NCBI GenBank assembly: GCA_019113985.1
Contig: DXGJ01000009.1
Coordinates: 1 to 64,000 of the forward strand
Origin: Candidatus Levilactobacillus faecigallinarum
GTDB lineage: Bacteria > Bacillota > Bacilli > Lactobacillales > Lactobacillaceae
Direction: 5' to 3'
Length of the DNA: 64,000 bases
The stretch's first letter is position 1. Each line of letters begins with the position of its first letter. A model generated the notes under the pieces. That model was given only the letters and a program-made list of their open reading frames with translations. It was not told the origin of the DNA and searched no databases. This document shows positions 10,659 to 20,536 of the stretch, piece after piece. Position numbers and translations under genes: made by a program.

Positions 10659-10860
10659 GAATCAACTGTTGAAAATTCAAATTGATCAGTACCATTAAAG
10701 AAACCAAGTTTAACCAGTAACTCGTTATGGTACAATAAAACAGTTCGCGAAGATCGGTCTCTTCGTGAGTCACTAAAAGTCACTTACCAGTCCCTGGTGG
10801 GTGGCTTTTTTAGATGGCTGTGACGTATACTTAAACTATTAATTGTTAAGGAGACGATCC

Positions 10861-11280
10861 ATGATGAAAAAAACATTGTTAACCCTAGCGTCGGTAGTCT
10901 TATTAACGCCAATGCTCGGTGCCAGCGTGACTGCCAGTGCAGCTAGTTGGCACAACGGCACGCCCAAGGCCATGCGGGGGAAGTACCAAGCTAAAATTTA
11001 TCAACAATCCCAAGGCTTCGGGGATGAGTACCACATTACCGCCCATACATATATTTACCAGGCTTCAAACATGCCTCAAATGAAGGCAACCAAATTACGC
11101 TATAAAAAGATTAAGGCGCATACGTGGCGGCTGAAGGGGCATATTCATCAGAGTGGCATGCTACGGGCTGGCAAGCTCGACATGAAGATCTACCGCAAGG
11201 GCAAGTCGTTTGCAGCCGTTGAGTACGGGGATGCTTTTACGAAGCTCAACCGCGCAAAACGGGTTACAGCGTTTCACTAA
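10861..11280 (+). CDS. Secreted hypothetical protein, paralogue of 15985-16470
   Basis: Signal peptide; WHNGTPKAMRGKYQAK matches IHTGTPTAIRGWWRTK. Confidence 0.7.
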   Translation: MMKKTLLTLASVVLLTPMLGASVTASAASWHNGTPKAMRGKYQAKIYQQSQGFGDEYHITAHTYIYQASNMPQMKATKLRYKKIKAHTWRLKGHIHQSGMLRAGKLDMKIYRKGKSFAAVEYGDAFTKLNRAKRVTAFH

Positions 11281-11296
11281 ACAAAACTAAAATAAC

Positions 11297-11336
11297 AGAG
11301 AGCGTCATCGACCAATCCGGTTGATGACGCTCTTTT
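11297..11336 (+). terminator. Intrinsic terminator
   Basis: agagcgtcatc...gatgacgctctttt. Confidence 0.8.
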
Positions 11337-11778
11337 GCAAATACGGAATCAATCATTTACTCCCCGGTGATAAAAAGTAAAAAATAAATTAAACGACGTT
11401 TTATACAGTTATGTAAAAATGCTCCGGTTAATAAATTGCCGCTTATCTAGCGATTAGTGGGGAATCTAGTAAGCAGCCCCAAATGGCTCCACTTAGTCAA
11501 CGAGTGAACTAATCAACATCAGCTTATTTTAGAGCGACTAAATGATTAATCGGGTATAAACATGTTTACAAATGCTTAAAAATGACTTAAACTGTATTTG
11601 TTACATAATTAGTTGAGTGTAACGACTGTGTGCGGCTGTAATGGTCTGTATCCTTGGAGGTTCTGCAAAGCGCGACACCTTTTTGCAAGTCTTGGGACGT
11701 GTAGCTCACAGTGTTAGTTCTTAAATGAACAGTGTTTTGGGTATTGATATTAGATAAAACAAAAGGGGTGCTTTATTT

Positions 11779-12585
11779 ATGAACAAGAAGGTAAGCAGTA
11801 TCTTACTCGCCAGTGCATTGATGTTAGGGTCATTTGTACCGGTCGTTGCCAATGCGGATGGCTTAAGTGGGAAGACGCAAAGCGAAATTACGTTTGCTAA
11901 GCCAGACGCCAACATTGATCCAGTTGACCCAGAAAACCCAGGAACTACCGATCCAGGTAACCCTGGTGGGACTGAACCTGGTGGGGACTTAACGTTTATC
12001 TACGTTTCCCCTTCCATGAAGTTCGGGACGGCCGCAACAGAATCTGACGGCACGTTAACCAAGGATAGCGATGGCAAGTTGACCATCGGAACCATCAAAG
12101 ATGGTGGCCTGGTAAACGCTATCGAAACGACGGCCAATGCCAAGACCTACTATCCAGTTGTTACGACCCGTGACTTGGGTGCCACGAAGGACAACCCAAA
12201 CCTGGTTACCGAAGTTTCTGATACTCGTGGGACCAACGCCGGTTGGACTATCAGTGTTTCCGCTGACGCCATGGTTAGTGGCTCTAACTCCTTGGAAGGT
12301 GCTACCTTGAGTTTAGGTGGTTCAACGGCCACCATCAAGAACTCCGCTAAGACGGATGGTACCGATGCAGGGATTACTGGTAAAGACCAACAGATTACCT
12401 TACCCGGCACGGGGGCTTCTAGCTCTGCCACCATCTACTCAGCTAAGCCTGAATCTGGTGTCCTGAACACGGCCTTCCAATTAGCACCAGAAAACATTAA
12501 ATTAAGCAATATTCCTGCAAACGTTAAGGCCGGGACTTACTCCGGTAACGTTAACTGGACGTTAAGCGATACGCCAGGTGCATAG
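11779..12585 (+). CDS. WxL domain surface protein
   Basis: Signal peptide, NPGTTDPGNPGGTEPGG linker, C-terminal SGNVNWTLSDTPGA typical of WxL proteins. Confidence 0.85.
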   Translation: MNKKVSSILLASALMLGSFVPVVANADGLSGKTQSEITFAKPDANIDPVDPENPGTTDPGNPGGTEPGGDLTFIYVSPSMKFGTAATESDGTLTKDSDGKLTIGTIKDGGLVNAIETTANAKTYYPVVTTRDLGATKDNPNLVTEVSDTRGTNAGWTISVSADAMVSGSNSLEGATLSLGGSTATIKNSAKTDGTDAGITGKDQQITLPGTGASSSATIYSAKPESGVLNTAFQLAPENIKLSNIPANVKAGTYSGNVNWTLSDTPGA

Positions 12586-12604
12586 GAATCTTTATGGTGG
12601 GGAA

Positions 12605-12640
12605 GGTGTTCATTCTGTATAAAATGAGCGCCTTTTTCGC
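12605..12640 (+). terminator. Putative terminator between WxL and DUF916 genes
   Basis: aaggtgttcatt...aatgagcgccttttt stem followed by T tract. Confidence 0.5.
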
Positions 12641-12694
12641 TTTACATATTCGGTGTATGATTGCCGTAGAATCTATTTTGTAGTCAGGGGTGTC

Positions 12695-13753
12695 ATGATG
12701 CGAGGATTGGGAAAGTTTCAAGTTATCTTTTTGATGGTTATCGGTGTCGTTCTAGGGTGGGGAACGTCGGTGTCGGCACAGGCAGCGGCTAATGATATTG
12801 GGTATAGTGTTGCGGCTAAACTACCCAAGAATCAGATGAATAAGAAAAATTCGTTTTTTGACTTGAGAATGAAGTCCCAGCAACAAGAACAGCTACAAGT
12901 TCGCGTTTACAACCTCACGAATCAGGACATTCAGGTCGAATCAGCCATTCACACGGCGTGGACTAGCGAGAACGGAGCCATCGAGTACGTGACACCAACG
13001 AAGTCCTACGATGCCTCGCTTCGCTACAAGATGAGTGATATTAGTAAAATTCAGGGTAAAAAGACCCTTACGATTCCTGCCAAGGGGTCCAAGTTGGTGA
13101 CTGCCAACGTTAAGATGCCCAAGACTACGTTTAACGGCGTAATTCTAGGTGGCTGGTACTTCAAACGTGTCGATAGTAAGGTCACGGGAACGGTCAAGGG
13201 TGCTGGTAACATGCGGAACCAGTATTCTTACGTCATTGGCATGAAGTACACCATGGGCAAGGTTCCTTACCCGGCGATGAGCCTGGGGAAGGTCTCTGCT
13301 GGTCTGGATAATGCTCACCGTGGGGTTGTTGCGAACCTGCGCAACACCTCGGCTGTGATTATCCCGAACCTAACCACGAACACCACCATTACCAATCGGG
13401 ATGGTGGGAGCGTGGTCAAACACGAAAAGAAAGAAAACGTGCAAATGGCGCCAAACACGACGTTCAAATACACGTTACGTTATGGGAAAACGGAACTGAA
13501 GGCGGGCAACTACCATCTGCATATGGTTGCCAAGAATACCGATCGAAGCTGGACGTTTGACCGGGACTTTACAATCACCAAGGCTCAAGCCGATAAGTAT
13601 AATCAGGCGACGGTCGAAAATTCCGGCATTAACATTTGGTTGTTGGTCGCATTAGGCGCCTTGGGTATGCTGTTACTGATTCTGTTAATTCTGCTGGTTA
13701 TTTACCTGATTCGGCGGAAGCGGCGGGAAAATGACGATAAAGATGAGGATTAG
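12695..13753 (+). CDS. DUF916/DUF3324 WxL-interacting membrane-anchored protein
   Basis: IGYSVAAKLPKNQMNKKNSFFDLRMKSQQQEQLQVRVYNLTNQ; C-terminal TM followed by RRKRRE; neighbours WxL genes. Confidence 0.85.
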   Translation: MMRGLGKFQVIFLMVIGVVLGWGTSVSAQAAANDIGYSVAAKLPKNQMNKKNSFFDLRMKSQQQEQLQVRVYNLTNQDIQVESAIHTAWTSENGAIEYVTPTKSYDASLRYKMSDISKIQGKKTLTIPAKGSKLVTANVKMPKTTFNGVILGGWYFKRVDSKVTGTVKGAGNMRNQYSYVIGMKYTMGKVPYPAMSLGKVSAGLDNAHRGVVANLRNTSAVIIPNLTTNTTITNRDGGSVVKHEKKENVQMAPNTTFKYTLRYGKTELKAGNYHLHMVAKNTDRSWTFDRDFTITKAQADKYNQATVENSGINIWLLVALGALGMLLLILLILLVIYLIRRKRRENDDKDED

Positions 13754-13773
13754 ATAAAAAGGGGGCGTTGAGC

Positions 13774-14229
13774 ATGCAACGGTGGTTCCAGAGAGTATTG
13801 ATTGTTTTGGCAACACTTAGTTTGGGAATCGGCGTTGGTAGTTCGGCGCTCGCAGCAACAACGACAAGTGATGGTCATACCACGGCGGGAATTACCTTTG
13901 AGGGGAACCCTAGTAGCAATTCCAGCTCGGCGGGTTCTGATTCCGTAAATCCGGGGGGAGCAGGGGATGGCACGACGGATAATAGTGTTGCTATTCCGAA
14001 CGGCAAGACGCCGACGGGTTCCAAGGGTGACCGGATAACTGGCAAGCCCGCACAGACGCTGGGAAAGACCATTCATAAAACGGCGGCAGATCTCTTATCG
14101 GGTCGTTTACCCCAAACGGGCGAGACACAGTCTGTGTTGATTGGTCTAGTGGGAATTTTATTATTACTGGTGATTATTTTAGCGACCGTCGTTATTCGAC
14201 AGGCACGACTACTACGAGAGAGGGAGTGA
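13774..14229 (+). CDS. Small LPXTG-anchored protein of WxL cluster
   Basis: Signal peptide; LPQTGETQSVLIGLVGILLLLVIILATVVIRQARLLRERE. Confidence 0.75.
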   Translation: MQRWFQRVLIVLATLSLGIGVGSSALAATTTSDGHTTAGITFEGNPSSNSSSAGSDSVNPGGAGDGTTDNSVAIPNGKTPTGSKGDRITGKPAQTLGKTIHKTAADLLSGRLPQTGETQSVLIGLVGILLLLVIILATVVIRQARLLRERE

Positions 14230-14232
14230 GTC

Positions 14233-15891
14233 TTGATGGCGTTAGCGCGTAGAAAATTCGTCTTATGGCTCAGTCTTATCTTGGTAACCGTAATGGGAGC
14301 CTTAGTTGTCGGAAATCAGCCTGCGCATGCGGCAACGTTACCGACGGGGGCAGGCTATGTTAATACTAATACGACCTACTATGGGACCCCTCAGACTGGT
14401 AAGGAATTGGTCCCGTCTACCGGGACGGCAAGTGGGACGCTACCGGCTCAGGTGCCAACAGTGACGGTTGCGGCTAATAACTTGTCCAGCAATAATCGAA
14501 TTACCTATAAAACGACTAAGATTTATTTGATTTTTTCGGGAACGATTGCGATGGCGACCACGGGAACCACTACTATGACGAGTGTTGTTCCAACGGTCTT
14601 TAATAATAAAGGTGAAGAACAGGCAACGAAAACGCCATCGGATTTGGCACCAAGTTCGACAAAATCAATTAGATTTTCGAACACAACGGTTTATGAAGTC
14701 GATGTAAACTTCACGAGTCTAGAAGACTTTCGGTTAAACATGCCACTGTATTATGGCTTAGCGGTTAAAAGTAGTAATGGTACGAAGGCTAATATGCTGG
14801 GGCTTGGGGAAAGCCTTCTCGATAACACGATTAATAATACATGGTTAGCTAATGGCCCGTTTACGCTCAATGCAACTTACAGTGGTAAGCCTACGGTGTA
14901 CGGAACCAGTGCGTTACGTGCGGATGATACGTCTGTGAGCGGTAAGTTGGGATATCCGGGTCTGCATGTCTGGTTGCCCTTGACAGACAGTGATGGCACC
15001 TTACGGGTTTATACCAGTACGATAGCAGAAGATGGGACTTTTACCATTGAAGTGGGGAAAGAACTAGGGCTATTAACGGCTAAAAAGAACATCACGGTAT
15101 TTGAAGGAAATGACATGGGGGATGAAACTTTTGTTGGGGGAAGTTTAATGCCCGTTTTAAAGATTACAGCAACCAATCCTGATTTAAGCGTTTATCCCGA
15201 TAGCTTATCCGACAACATTACAGGCAAGTCAGATGAACAAGTACTGGCCTGGATTGTACAAGAAGCAGGTGTCTCTGTAACGAGGCTCGGAACGACAGTT
15301 GATAATGCCGATGTTACCTATTCGGTGGACAAGACGAACTTAGCTAATGCGCTTTCAGGATTAGGCGATGGCGAGAGCTTGTCGCTGGAGATTAATGCTA
15401 AAGACAATACGGGCGCTATAACGGATGGTGGTGGGCAGACCATTACCATCACAAAGCATGATGGGACGTTAAGTTTCGGAACCATCAATGATTTGAATTT
15501 TGGTAGCCAGGTCATTCCTGCCCAGACAACCATGTTTTCACCAGTTGATCCGGGAGTTACGATCGATGATACGCGGGCGGCGGGGTCTGCCTGGTACGTA
15601 ACCGCGAATGCATCACCCCTGACTGATGGTAACGGGCATGCCGTTAGCGGCGGTCTAGTGTATGTTGGGACAAATGGCACCAAGCAACCAATGACCAATC
15701 AAGCGGTGCAAGTGGCTAGTGGAACCCGGGCCAAGGGCGTTAATTCGGTGGATGCGGCCAGTGGATGGTCGAAGAGTGACAGTCAGAAGCAGACGGGAAT
15801 TTACCTGGATGCGAATGCAAACACCTACACAGGAGAGCAATCCACGAATTATACGGGGACGGTCACCTGGACGTTGTCAAACACACCATAA
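14233..15891 (+). CDS. WxL domain surface protein (552 aa)
   Basis: Signal peptide; SAWYVTANASPL and C-terminal YTGTVTWTLSNTP. Confidence 0.85.
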   Translation: MMALARRKFVLWLSLILVTVMGALVVGNQPAHAATLPTGAGYVNTNTTYYGTPQTGKELVPSTGTASGTLPAQVPTVTVAANNLSSNNRITYKTTKIYLIFSGTIAMATTGTTTMTSVVPTVFNNKGEEQATKTPSDLAPSSTKSIRFSNTTVYEVDVNFTSLEDFRLNMPLYYGLAVKSSNGTKANMLGLGESLLDNTINNTWLANGPFTLNATYSGKPTVYGTSALRADDTSVSGKLGYPGLHVWLPLTDSDGTLRVYTSTIAEDGTFTIEVGKELGLLTAKKNITVFEGNDMGDETFVGGSLMPVLKITATNPDLSVYPDSLSDNITGKSDEQVLAWIVQEAGVSVTRLGTTVDNADVTYSVDKTNLANALSGLGDGESLSLEINAKDNTGAITDGGGQTITITKHDGTLSFGTINDLNFGSQVIPAQTTMFSPVDPGVTIDDTRAAGSAWYVTANASPLTDGNGHAVSGGLVYVGTNGTKQPMTNQAVQVASGTRAKGVNSVDAASGWSKSDSQKQTGIYLDANANTYTGEQSTNYTGTVTWTLSNTP

Positions 15892-15901
15892 GGTAAATAT
15901 A

Positions 15902-15946
15902 AAAGCGTTACGGATTTTGAGAAAGTAAGTGCCGTAACGCTTTTTA
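15902..15946 (+). terminator. Intrinsic terminator
   Basis: aaagcgttacgg...ccgtaacgcttttt. Confidence 0.8.
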
Positions 15947-15984
15947 ATGCCGAAATTTATTTTATTGAAGGAGCAATTGGGGAA

Positions 15985-16470
15985 ATGAAAAAGTTGATTC
16001 AGGGGATTTTAGTTGGTAGCACGTTGTTATTTGGGTTGTGGCTTGGTGGTATGTCACAATCGGCATCAGCTGCCACCATTCACACTGGTACGCCGACAGC
16101 CATTCGGGGATGGTGGCGTACCAAAATGACCAAAGAGACGTATTATATTGGGAACGAGAAACACCATATTTGGGATTATCAGACGCTACAGATTACCAAA
16201 AAGCATGTTTGGGGCATGAATGAGGATGGCAAAACGTTCAAGATTCGAAATGTTGCATATCAGGTTAGTAAGTATCATGGTATCAAAGTCTATACTTTAT
16301 TGGGGACGCACACAAAGCATCGTAAGCAAGTGTTTGCGGCGGATTATGACCGTATTGGGGACATACTGCTCTCGGTCAATATCGACGTTAAGAAGCAAAG
16401 TATCGGCAAGCCAGTCACCTGGTATCCGTTTAGTGGACGAATTTCGCGGACAACGCTATATCCTTATTAG
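15985..16470 (+). CDS. Secreted hypothetical protein, paralogue of 10861-11280
   Basis: Signal peptide and shared xHxGTPxAxRGxxxxK motif. Confidence 0.7.
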   Translation: MKKLIQGILVGSTLLFGLWLGGMSQSASAATIHTGTPTAIRGWWRTKMTKETYYIGNEKHHIWDYQTLQITKKHVWGMNEDGKTFKIRNVAYQVSKYHGIKVYTLLGTHTKHRKQVFAADYDRIGDILLSVNIDVKKQSIGKPVTWYPFSGRISRTTLYPY

Positions 16471-16582
16471 TCTTACCCATTTATGGTATAGTTAATAGCG
16501 TGAGATTCCCGCAGTCTTGCGAACAATTCAAAGAGCCGTGATTACCGTGTGAAGGTGAACATGACTGATATGGTTAGACAAA

Positions 16583-16624
16583 AATCCTCAGCGACCGCTT
16601 TGCCACGGTTACTGAGGATTTTTG
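16583..16624 (+). terminator. Intrinsic terminator
   Basis: aaatcctcag...ctgaggattttt. Confidence 0.75.
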
Positions 16625-16691
16625 TTTAAGTCAGTACATAAGTGTTGTGAGGCAACAGCGTGATAGACGGCCGTATAACGACACGACAGCG

Positions 16692-17357
16692 TTATTTCAG
16701 CCACTTACAGACCTGTTGGTAGTCACGCTCACTAGATGCTTTGGCGGCCGCGTGTAGGGCTCGAACGATGTCCTGCGCGTGGGTGAATACCGTCAAATCG
16801 TCAACGGCAAACAGACGCTTGAGCCAGGCTACCAAGTCTTCGGAGAGCGGTAACTGGCCAGATTCCATTTGCCAATACAATAAGTCAGGTAGATCCAGGG
16901 AGTCCGCGAATTGGCTGACCGAGCTGTCGTCAAGCATGCGAACGGCGTGCAAGACGTCCCCTAGCTGATAGGTGGCCTGAGGGTCGAACCAGGGCTGCGG
17001 CATCCGCCGCGCAACTAGCGCACTATCCGGCCAAGCGAGGGCTTCGCAGCGTTGCCGCCATGCCTCGTGGGTCTGATTAGTTGCGTGGAGGGCACCAATC
17101 TCTGCGTCCAGGTCCGGTGAGGCTTGAAAGCGAACGAAATCGCTCATTTCCAAGTCATAAGTGACCATGATCAAACGAATCATGAAGCGCCAACGCTCGG
17201 ACTTGGGGACCACCACGGCCGTTTGTTCCAGCTGACGGTAAAACCAGGGAGAAATCCCAGTCCATTCCAAGTCTGCAGCGAGTGTTGCCAAGTCATCATG
17301 ATAAAAATAGGTCCGTAGCGTGGTTAAGACTGCGCCCACCGTATGCCGTTTCATCAC
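16692..17357 (-). CDS. Hypothetical protein (221 aa)
   Basis: Long ORF; weak XRE-like segment (VSQFADSLDLPDLLYWQMESGQLPLSEDLVAWL). Confidence 0.5.
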   Translation of the reverse strand: MMKRHTVGAVLTTLRTYFYHDDLATLAADLEWTGISPWFYRQLEQTAVVVPKSERWRFMIRLIMVTYDLEMSDFVRFQASPDLDAEIGALHATNQTHEAWRQRCEALAWPDSALVARRMPQPWFDPQATYQLGDVLHAVRMLDDSSVSQFADSLDLPDLLYWQMESGQLPLSEDLVAWLKRLFAVDDLTVFTHAQDIVRALHAAAKASSERDYQQVCKWLK

Positions 17358-17693
17358 CCATTCCTCCCTTTAGCTCTTAGCACGTCCTAGCATAACAAAT
17401 ACCGTGTACTGTTTCATGGGAACTCAATAAGAGTTTAGAGAGAATTACGAATGAACTCTATATTAAAATATTTATAGTTCGTGAACTGATTTAAAATAAA
17501 TCTTATGTAAAATGATGTAACCCCAACAATTTCAAGGCCTAATCAGATTACATTTTCAACACCGAATGAGCTAATATCTTACCATTGTTCGTTGTTTATG
17601 GTATTGTACGTTGTGGTAAAGATAACTACTAATCTAGTTAATTGCCATCACACTGGGGACTCCCGCAGTCCAAAAATTTAGGAGGAATTTCTA

Positions 17694-18500
17694 ATGGCCC
17701 CATTAAACGGGTTAAGAAACGAACTGCAGAGAGATTATCGAATAAACGATTATTTAGACTTAGTGAATTTGAAACCGACGGACATTACGATTGAAGTTCA
17801 AGGGAATGATCCTGGGATTGATTGGTCAAGTCTTTTATACATTAAGAATTGTCGTGTGCTGGGGCGAGATGCAGAGACGATTGTTTGGTGTCGGAGTAGT
17901 GGCTTTTTCAAAACGACATTAAGTCCTAAACAAGTGGTTGAGTTAAGGATGGCTACGGGCGTTATTACCTGGTTGGATATGTTTGCCCATCTACGACTCT
18001 TAGGATATAGCAAACAGTCCGTTCCCTTTGTCATGGGCAACTTGCGGTTAATTCAAATCGGAACGCGGGAGGGCAACCATACAAGTTGGTTAAACCTGCA
18101 TCACGTTAATACGGTCAATTCAAGCAACACCAGTGCACGGTCACGCGTGCTACTGAACGGTGGCGATACAATCATTGTTAATGAGCGGATTGCGGTGCTG
18201 AAACGAAAGATGATGATTGCCGACCGGATCTTTGAAAATCAACAAAAATACTTAGAATTAGCTAAAGTGAATCATGGAGAAGAAACGCCATACGGAACAC
18301 GAGCCGAAATTATCACAGAATTTAAGCAATTTCGTCAATGCTCAGCCGTGTTATTGGCGGAAGCATTTGTCTATCGCTTGCTGGGGCGCGAAGACGTATC
18401 CGCCGATGAAATTCGAAAAGTGGTGCGGGCTGCGCAGATGGATGGGACCATTGCGCGGATAGAAGATCCGGTTAAACCCCAATTTCCTCTAAGGAGATGA
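17694..18500 (+). CDS. ComK-like competence transcription factor
   Basis: SVPFVMGNLRLIQIGTREGNHTSWLNLHHVNTV...NGGDTIIVNERIAVLKRKMMIADRIFENQQKYL fits the ComK core (FLFPTLSSTRPQCGWISHVHV...FSNGKTMELPISYNSFENQVYRTAWL) recalled from B. subtilis; GGAGG RBS. Confidence 0.65.
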   Translation: MAPLNGLRNELQRDYRINDYLDLVNLKPTDITIEVQGNDPGIDWSSLLYIKNCRVLGRDAETIVWCRSSGFFKTTLSPKQVVELRMATGVITWLDMFAHLRLLGYSKQSVPFVMGNLRLIQIGTREGNHTSWLNLHHVNTVNSSNTSARSRVLLNGGDTIIVNERIAVLKRKMMIADRIFENQQKYLELAKVNHGEETPYGTRAEIITEFKQFRQCSAVLLAEAFVYRLLGREDVSADEIRKVVRAAQMDGTIARIEDPVKPQFPLRR

Positions 18501-18717
18501 CCATGGTGGCCAGACAAACAGTCAAATTTAAGTAAAAATTTTACGGCGGTGTGATTTGTTTACAGTATAGTCGTTTGTTCTATGTTACAATACGAAGAGT
18601 ATCAGCTTAGCCCCTCAGTTATTTTAGGGGGGTCAGGGTTGGTTCGCGATGACTATGTTTGGCAGCTGGGGTTCGGGGTTACCCCGAATCGCGGCCACCA
18701 CGAGGAGGAAGAGTGTC

Positions 18718-19101
18718 ATGACAGAAGTTGACGAGATGGCCGTAGACATCGAACGAATTCACCAATTGAATTCGGTGCTACGTCCCTTTATCAAACGGCC
18801 GAGCAGCGGGGACGCGGTTACGTTTGAGCAATACCGGATCTTGCATGAATTAATGAAGGAAAAGACCAGCACCAGTGAATTGTCCCGACGCCTGAACGTT
18901 GGGCAGTCCATGATTTCCATCCAGATTAGCCGCCTATTGAAGAACGGCTACATTCAGGATGAGACGTTGCCGACCGACCGGCGGTACCACGTCTTCCAAA
19001 TCACGGACCGGGGCGAAGAGATTCACGCCCACGTAAGCCTGGTTTTATCTCACGAATTGCCGCAATTGATGGCGAAGTTGTCGTCGTACGTGAAGGTTTA
19101 A
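18718..19101 (+). CDS. MarR family transcriptional regulator
   Basis: Winged-helix: TSELSRRLNVGQSMISIQISRLLKNGYIQDETLPTDRRYHVFQITDRGEEI; AGGAGG upstream of ATG 18718. Confidence 0.85.
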   Translation: MTEVDEMAVDIERIHQLNSVLRPFIKRPSSGDAVTFEQYRILHELMKEKTSTSELSRRLNVGQSMISIQISRLLKNGYIQDETLPTDRRYHVFQITDRGEEIHAHVSLVLSHELPQLMAKLSSYVKV

Positions 19102-19151
19102 GCATTGGGAGATGACGGGCGTTGCGCGCCATGTCTCGCATGATTGGAAAC

Positions 19152-19196
19152 CACCAAAAAACGCTGTTGGACAAGTTGCCCAACAGCGTTCTTCTT
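19152..19196. terminator. Intrinsic terminator
   Basis: aacgctgttgg...ccaacagcgttctt. Confidence 0.65.
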
Positions 19197-19206
19197 GTGT
19201 CACTGA

Positions 19207-19464
19207 TTATTCAGCCGCCTCTAATTTTTCTTCTGGTTCCTTGAGGGGTTGACCATTTTCATCGACCAGTTGTAATTCGGAAACCCGAATGACCACTAAG
19301 TCGCCAAATGAATCGATTTTATCAGTTTCTTTCTTCTTTAATTGCTCAGGTTCGACCTTCACCAATGCAGAATGTTCATACATCTTGGTAATCGTTCCGT
19401 AGAAAGAGTTGGAAAATAGTTCGGTTTCCTTGCAGTAAACCCGGTCATTTTCGTGTAGTGCCAT
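19207..19464 (-). CDS. DUF2187-like small protein
   Basis: MALHENDRVYCKETELFSNSFYGTITKMYEHSALVKV; ATG at 19464. Confidence 0.65.
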   Translation of the reverse strand: MALHENDRVYCKETELFSNSFYGTITKMYEHSALVKVEPEQLKKKETDKIDSFGDLVVIRVSELQLVDENGQPLKEPEEKLEAAE

Positions 19465-19593
19465 GAATGATCGTCCCCCATTAAAAGTAATTTCTAACAG
19501 ATTAAGGGCTAATGGGTTAAAAGTCAAGGAAAATCCCGAAAAATGCCAAAGAAAACGAACTATCTGCACAAATGGGGCCTTTCGGGGTAATAC

Positions 19594-20199
19594 CTATTGC
19601 TGGCGGAGTTGATTGATCCGCTCCTGCGTCGAGAAGTTTTGCAGCAATTCGCCTTGCTTAGTGATGGCCGTTGAGACGTCCGTTAAGAAGGCAAGCTCCG
19701 GTTCGCTCAGCGGAGCCTGTTCCTGGGCGGCCGTCAGTAGGGCGTCGAGTTCCTGGGTCAACTGCTGGGCCGTGGCCTGGAGGTCGGCAAAGGCCGCCGT
19801 ACCGGCTAACCCGCCCACTGCTTTAGCGGAAACGACCGGCGCCAGAGTTGCGGCAACCGGTGCAGCTGGAGTGGGTGCGGTTTGAGCGGCTAGTGTGGCC
19901 GGTGCGGGTTTGACGGCCGCATCGGCGACGAAGTAATAGTAGACTTCACGTGGTCGTAGGGTTGCTTTCTTGATGCGGTGGTCGATTGACGGGGCGGCAG
20001 AGACGGCTCCCATTACGACAGACGCCACGTAGCCCTGGTCCCCCAGCATCTGCCGGAGTTTAACGGCACGGATGCCACGGATACCGGGGAATTTAGTTTC
20101 CGAGACCACCTCGATTTGTTGTTCATCTTGCAGCCAAGCGATAATCTGTTTGCGAATTTTAGCCGCCTGGCTGTTTTTCGTGTTTGCCACTAATGTCAC
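19594..20199 (-). CDS. Hypothetical protein (201 aa)
   Basis: Long ORF with Ala/Pro-rich linker. Confidence 0.6.
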   Translation of the reverse strand: MTLVANTKNSQAAKIRKQIIAWLQDEQQIEVVSETKFPGIRGIRAVKLRQMLGDQGYVASVVMGAVSAAPSIDHRIKKATLRPREVYYYFVADAAVKPAPATLAAQTAPTPAAPVAATLAPVVSAKAVGGLAGTAAFADLQATAQQLTQELDALLTAAQEQAPLSEPELAFLTDVSTAITKQGELLQNFSTQERINQLRQQ

Positions 20200-20342
20200 C
20201 CTCCATAATAAAAACGCTTATATAGGACTATTAGACCATCTTTGGGGGACTTGACGCAAGCTCTTTGATGCAACGCATTGGCGTTTTTTCGCGGATTTTT
20301 GCTGGAACGATAAAATTATAGGGGAAATATGGTACAATCGAC

Positions 20343-20536
20343 GTACATAGGGAATTTTAAGGAGTACCAAACGTCAACGTCTGGTACAGGCTGAGACCGC
20401 TGGATAGTGGCGGTCTCCCATCGGAAGAAGCTTCGCGTATCCGCATGATACGGGAGGTGGCACGGTGGTGCGCCGGCCTGTTTTTTCGTTTAGGCGCACC
20501 ATTAGCCAGTTTGATAGAATATAGGAGTGAACGATT
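20343..20536 (+). promoter_or_regulatory. Structured 5' leader of 20537-20806 (candidate cis-regulatory RNA)
   Basis: Serial hairpins gtaccaaacgt/acgtctggtac, gagaccgc/gcggtctc, cgtatc/gatacg, ggtgcgcc/ggcgcacc; tacaat -10-like box just upstream. Confidence 0.45.

Noticed and set aside
20440-20480. T-box riboswitch
   Set aside because: AGGTGGCACGGTGG only loosely matches AGGGTGGNACCGCG; no stem I specifier features recognised and downstream gene is not an aminoacyl-tRNA synthetase or amino acid gene.
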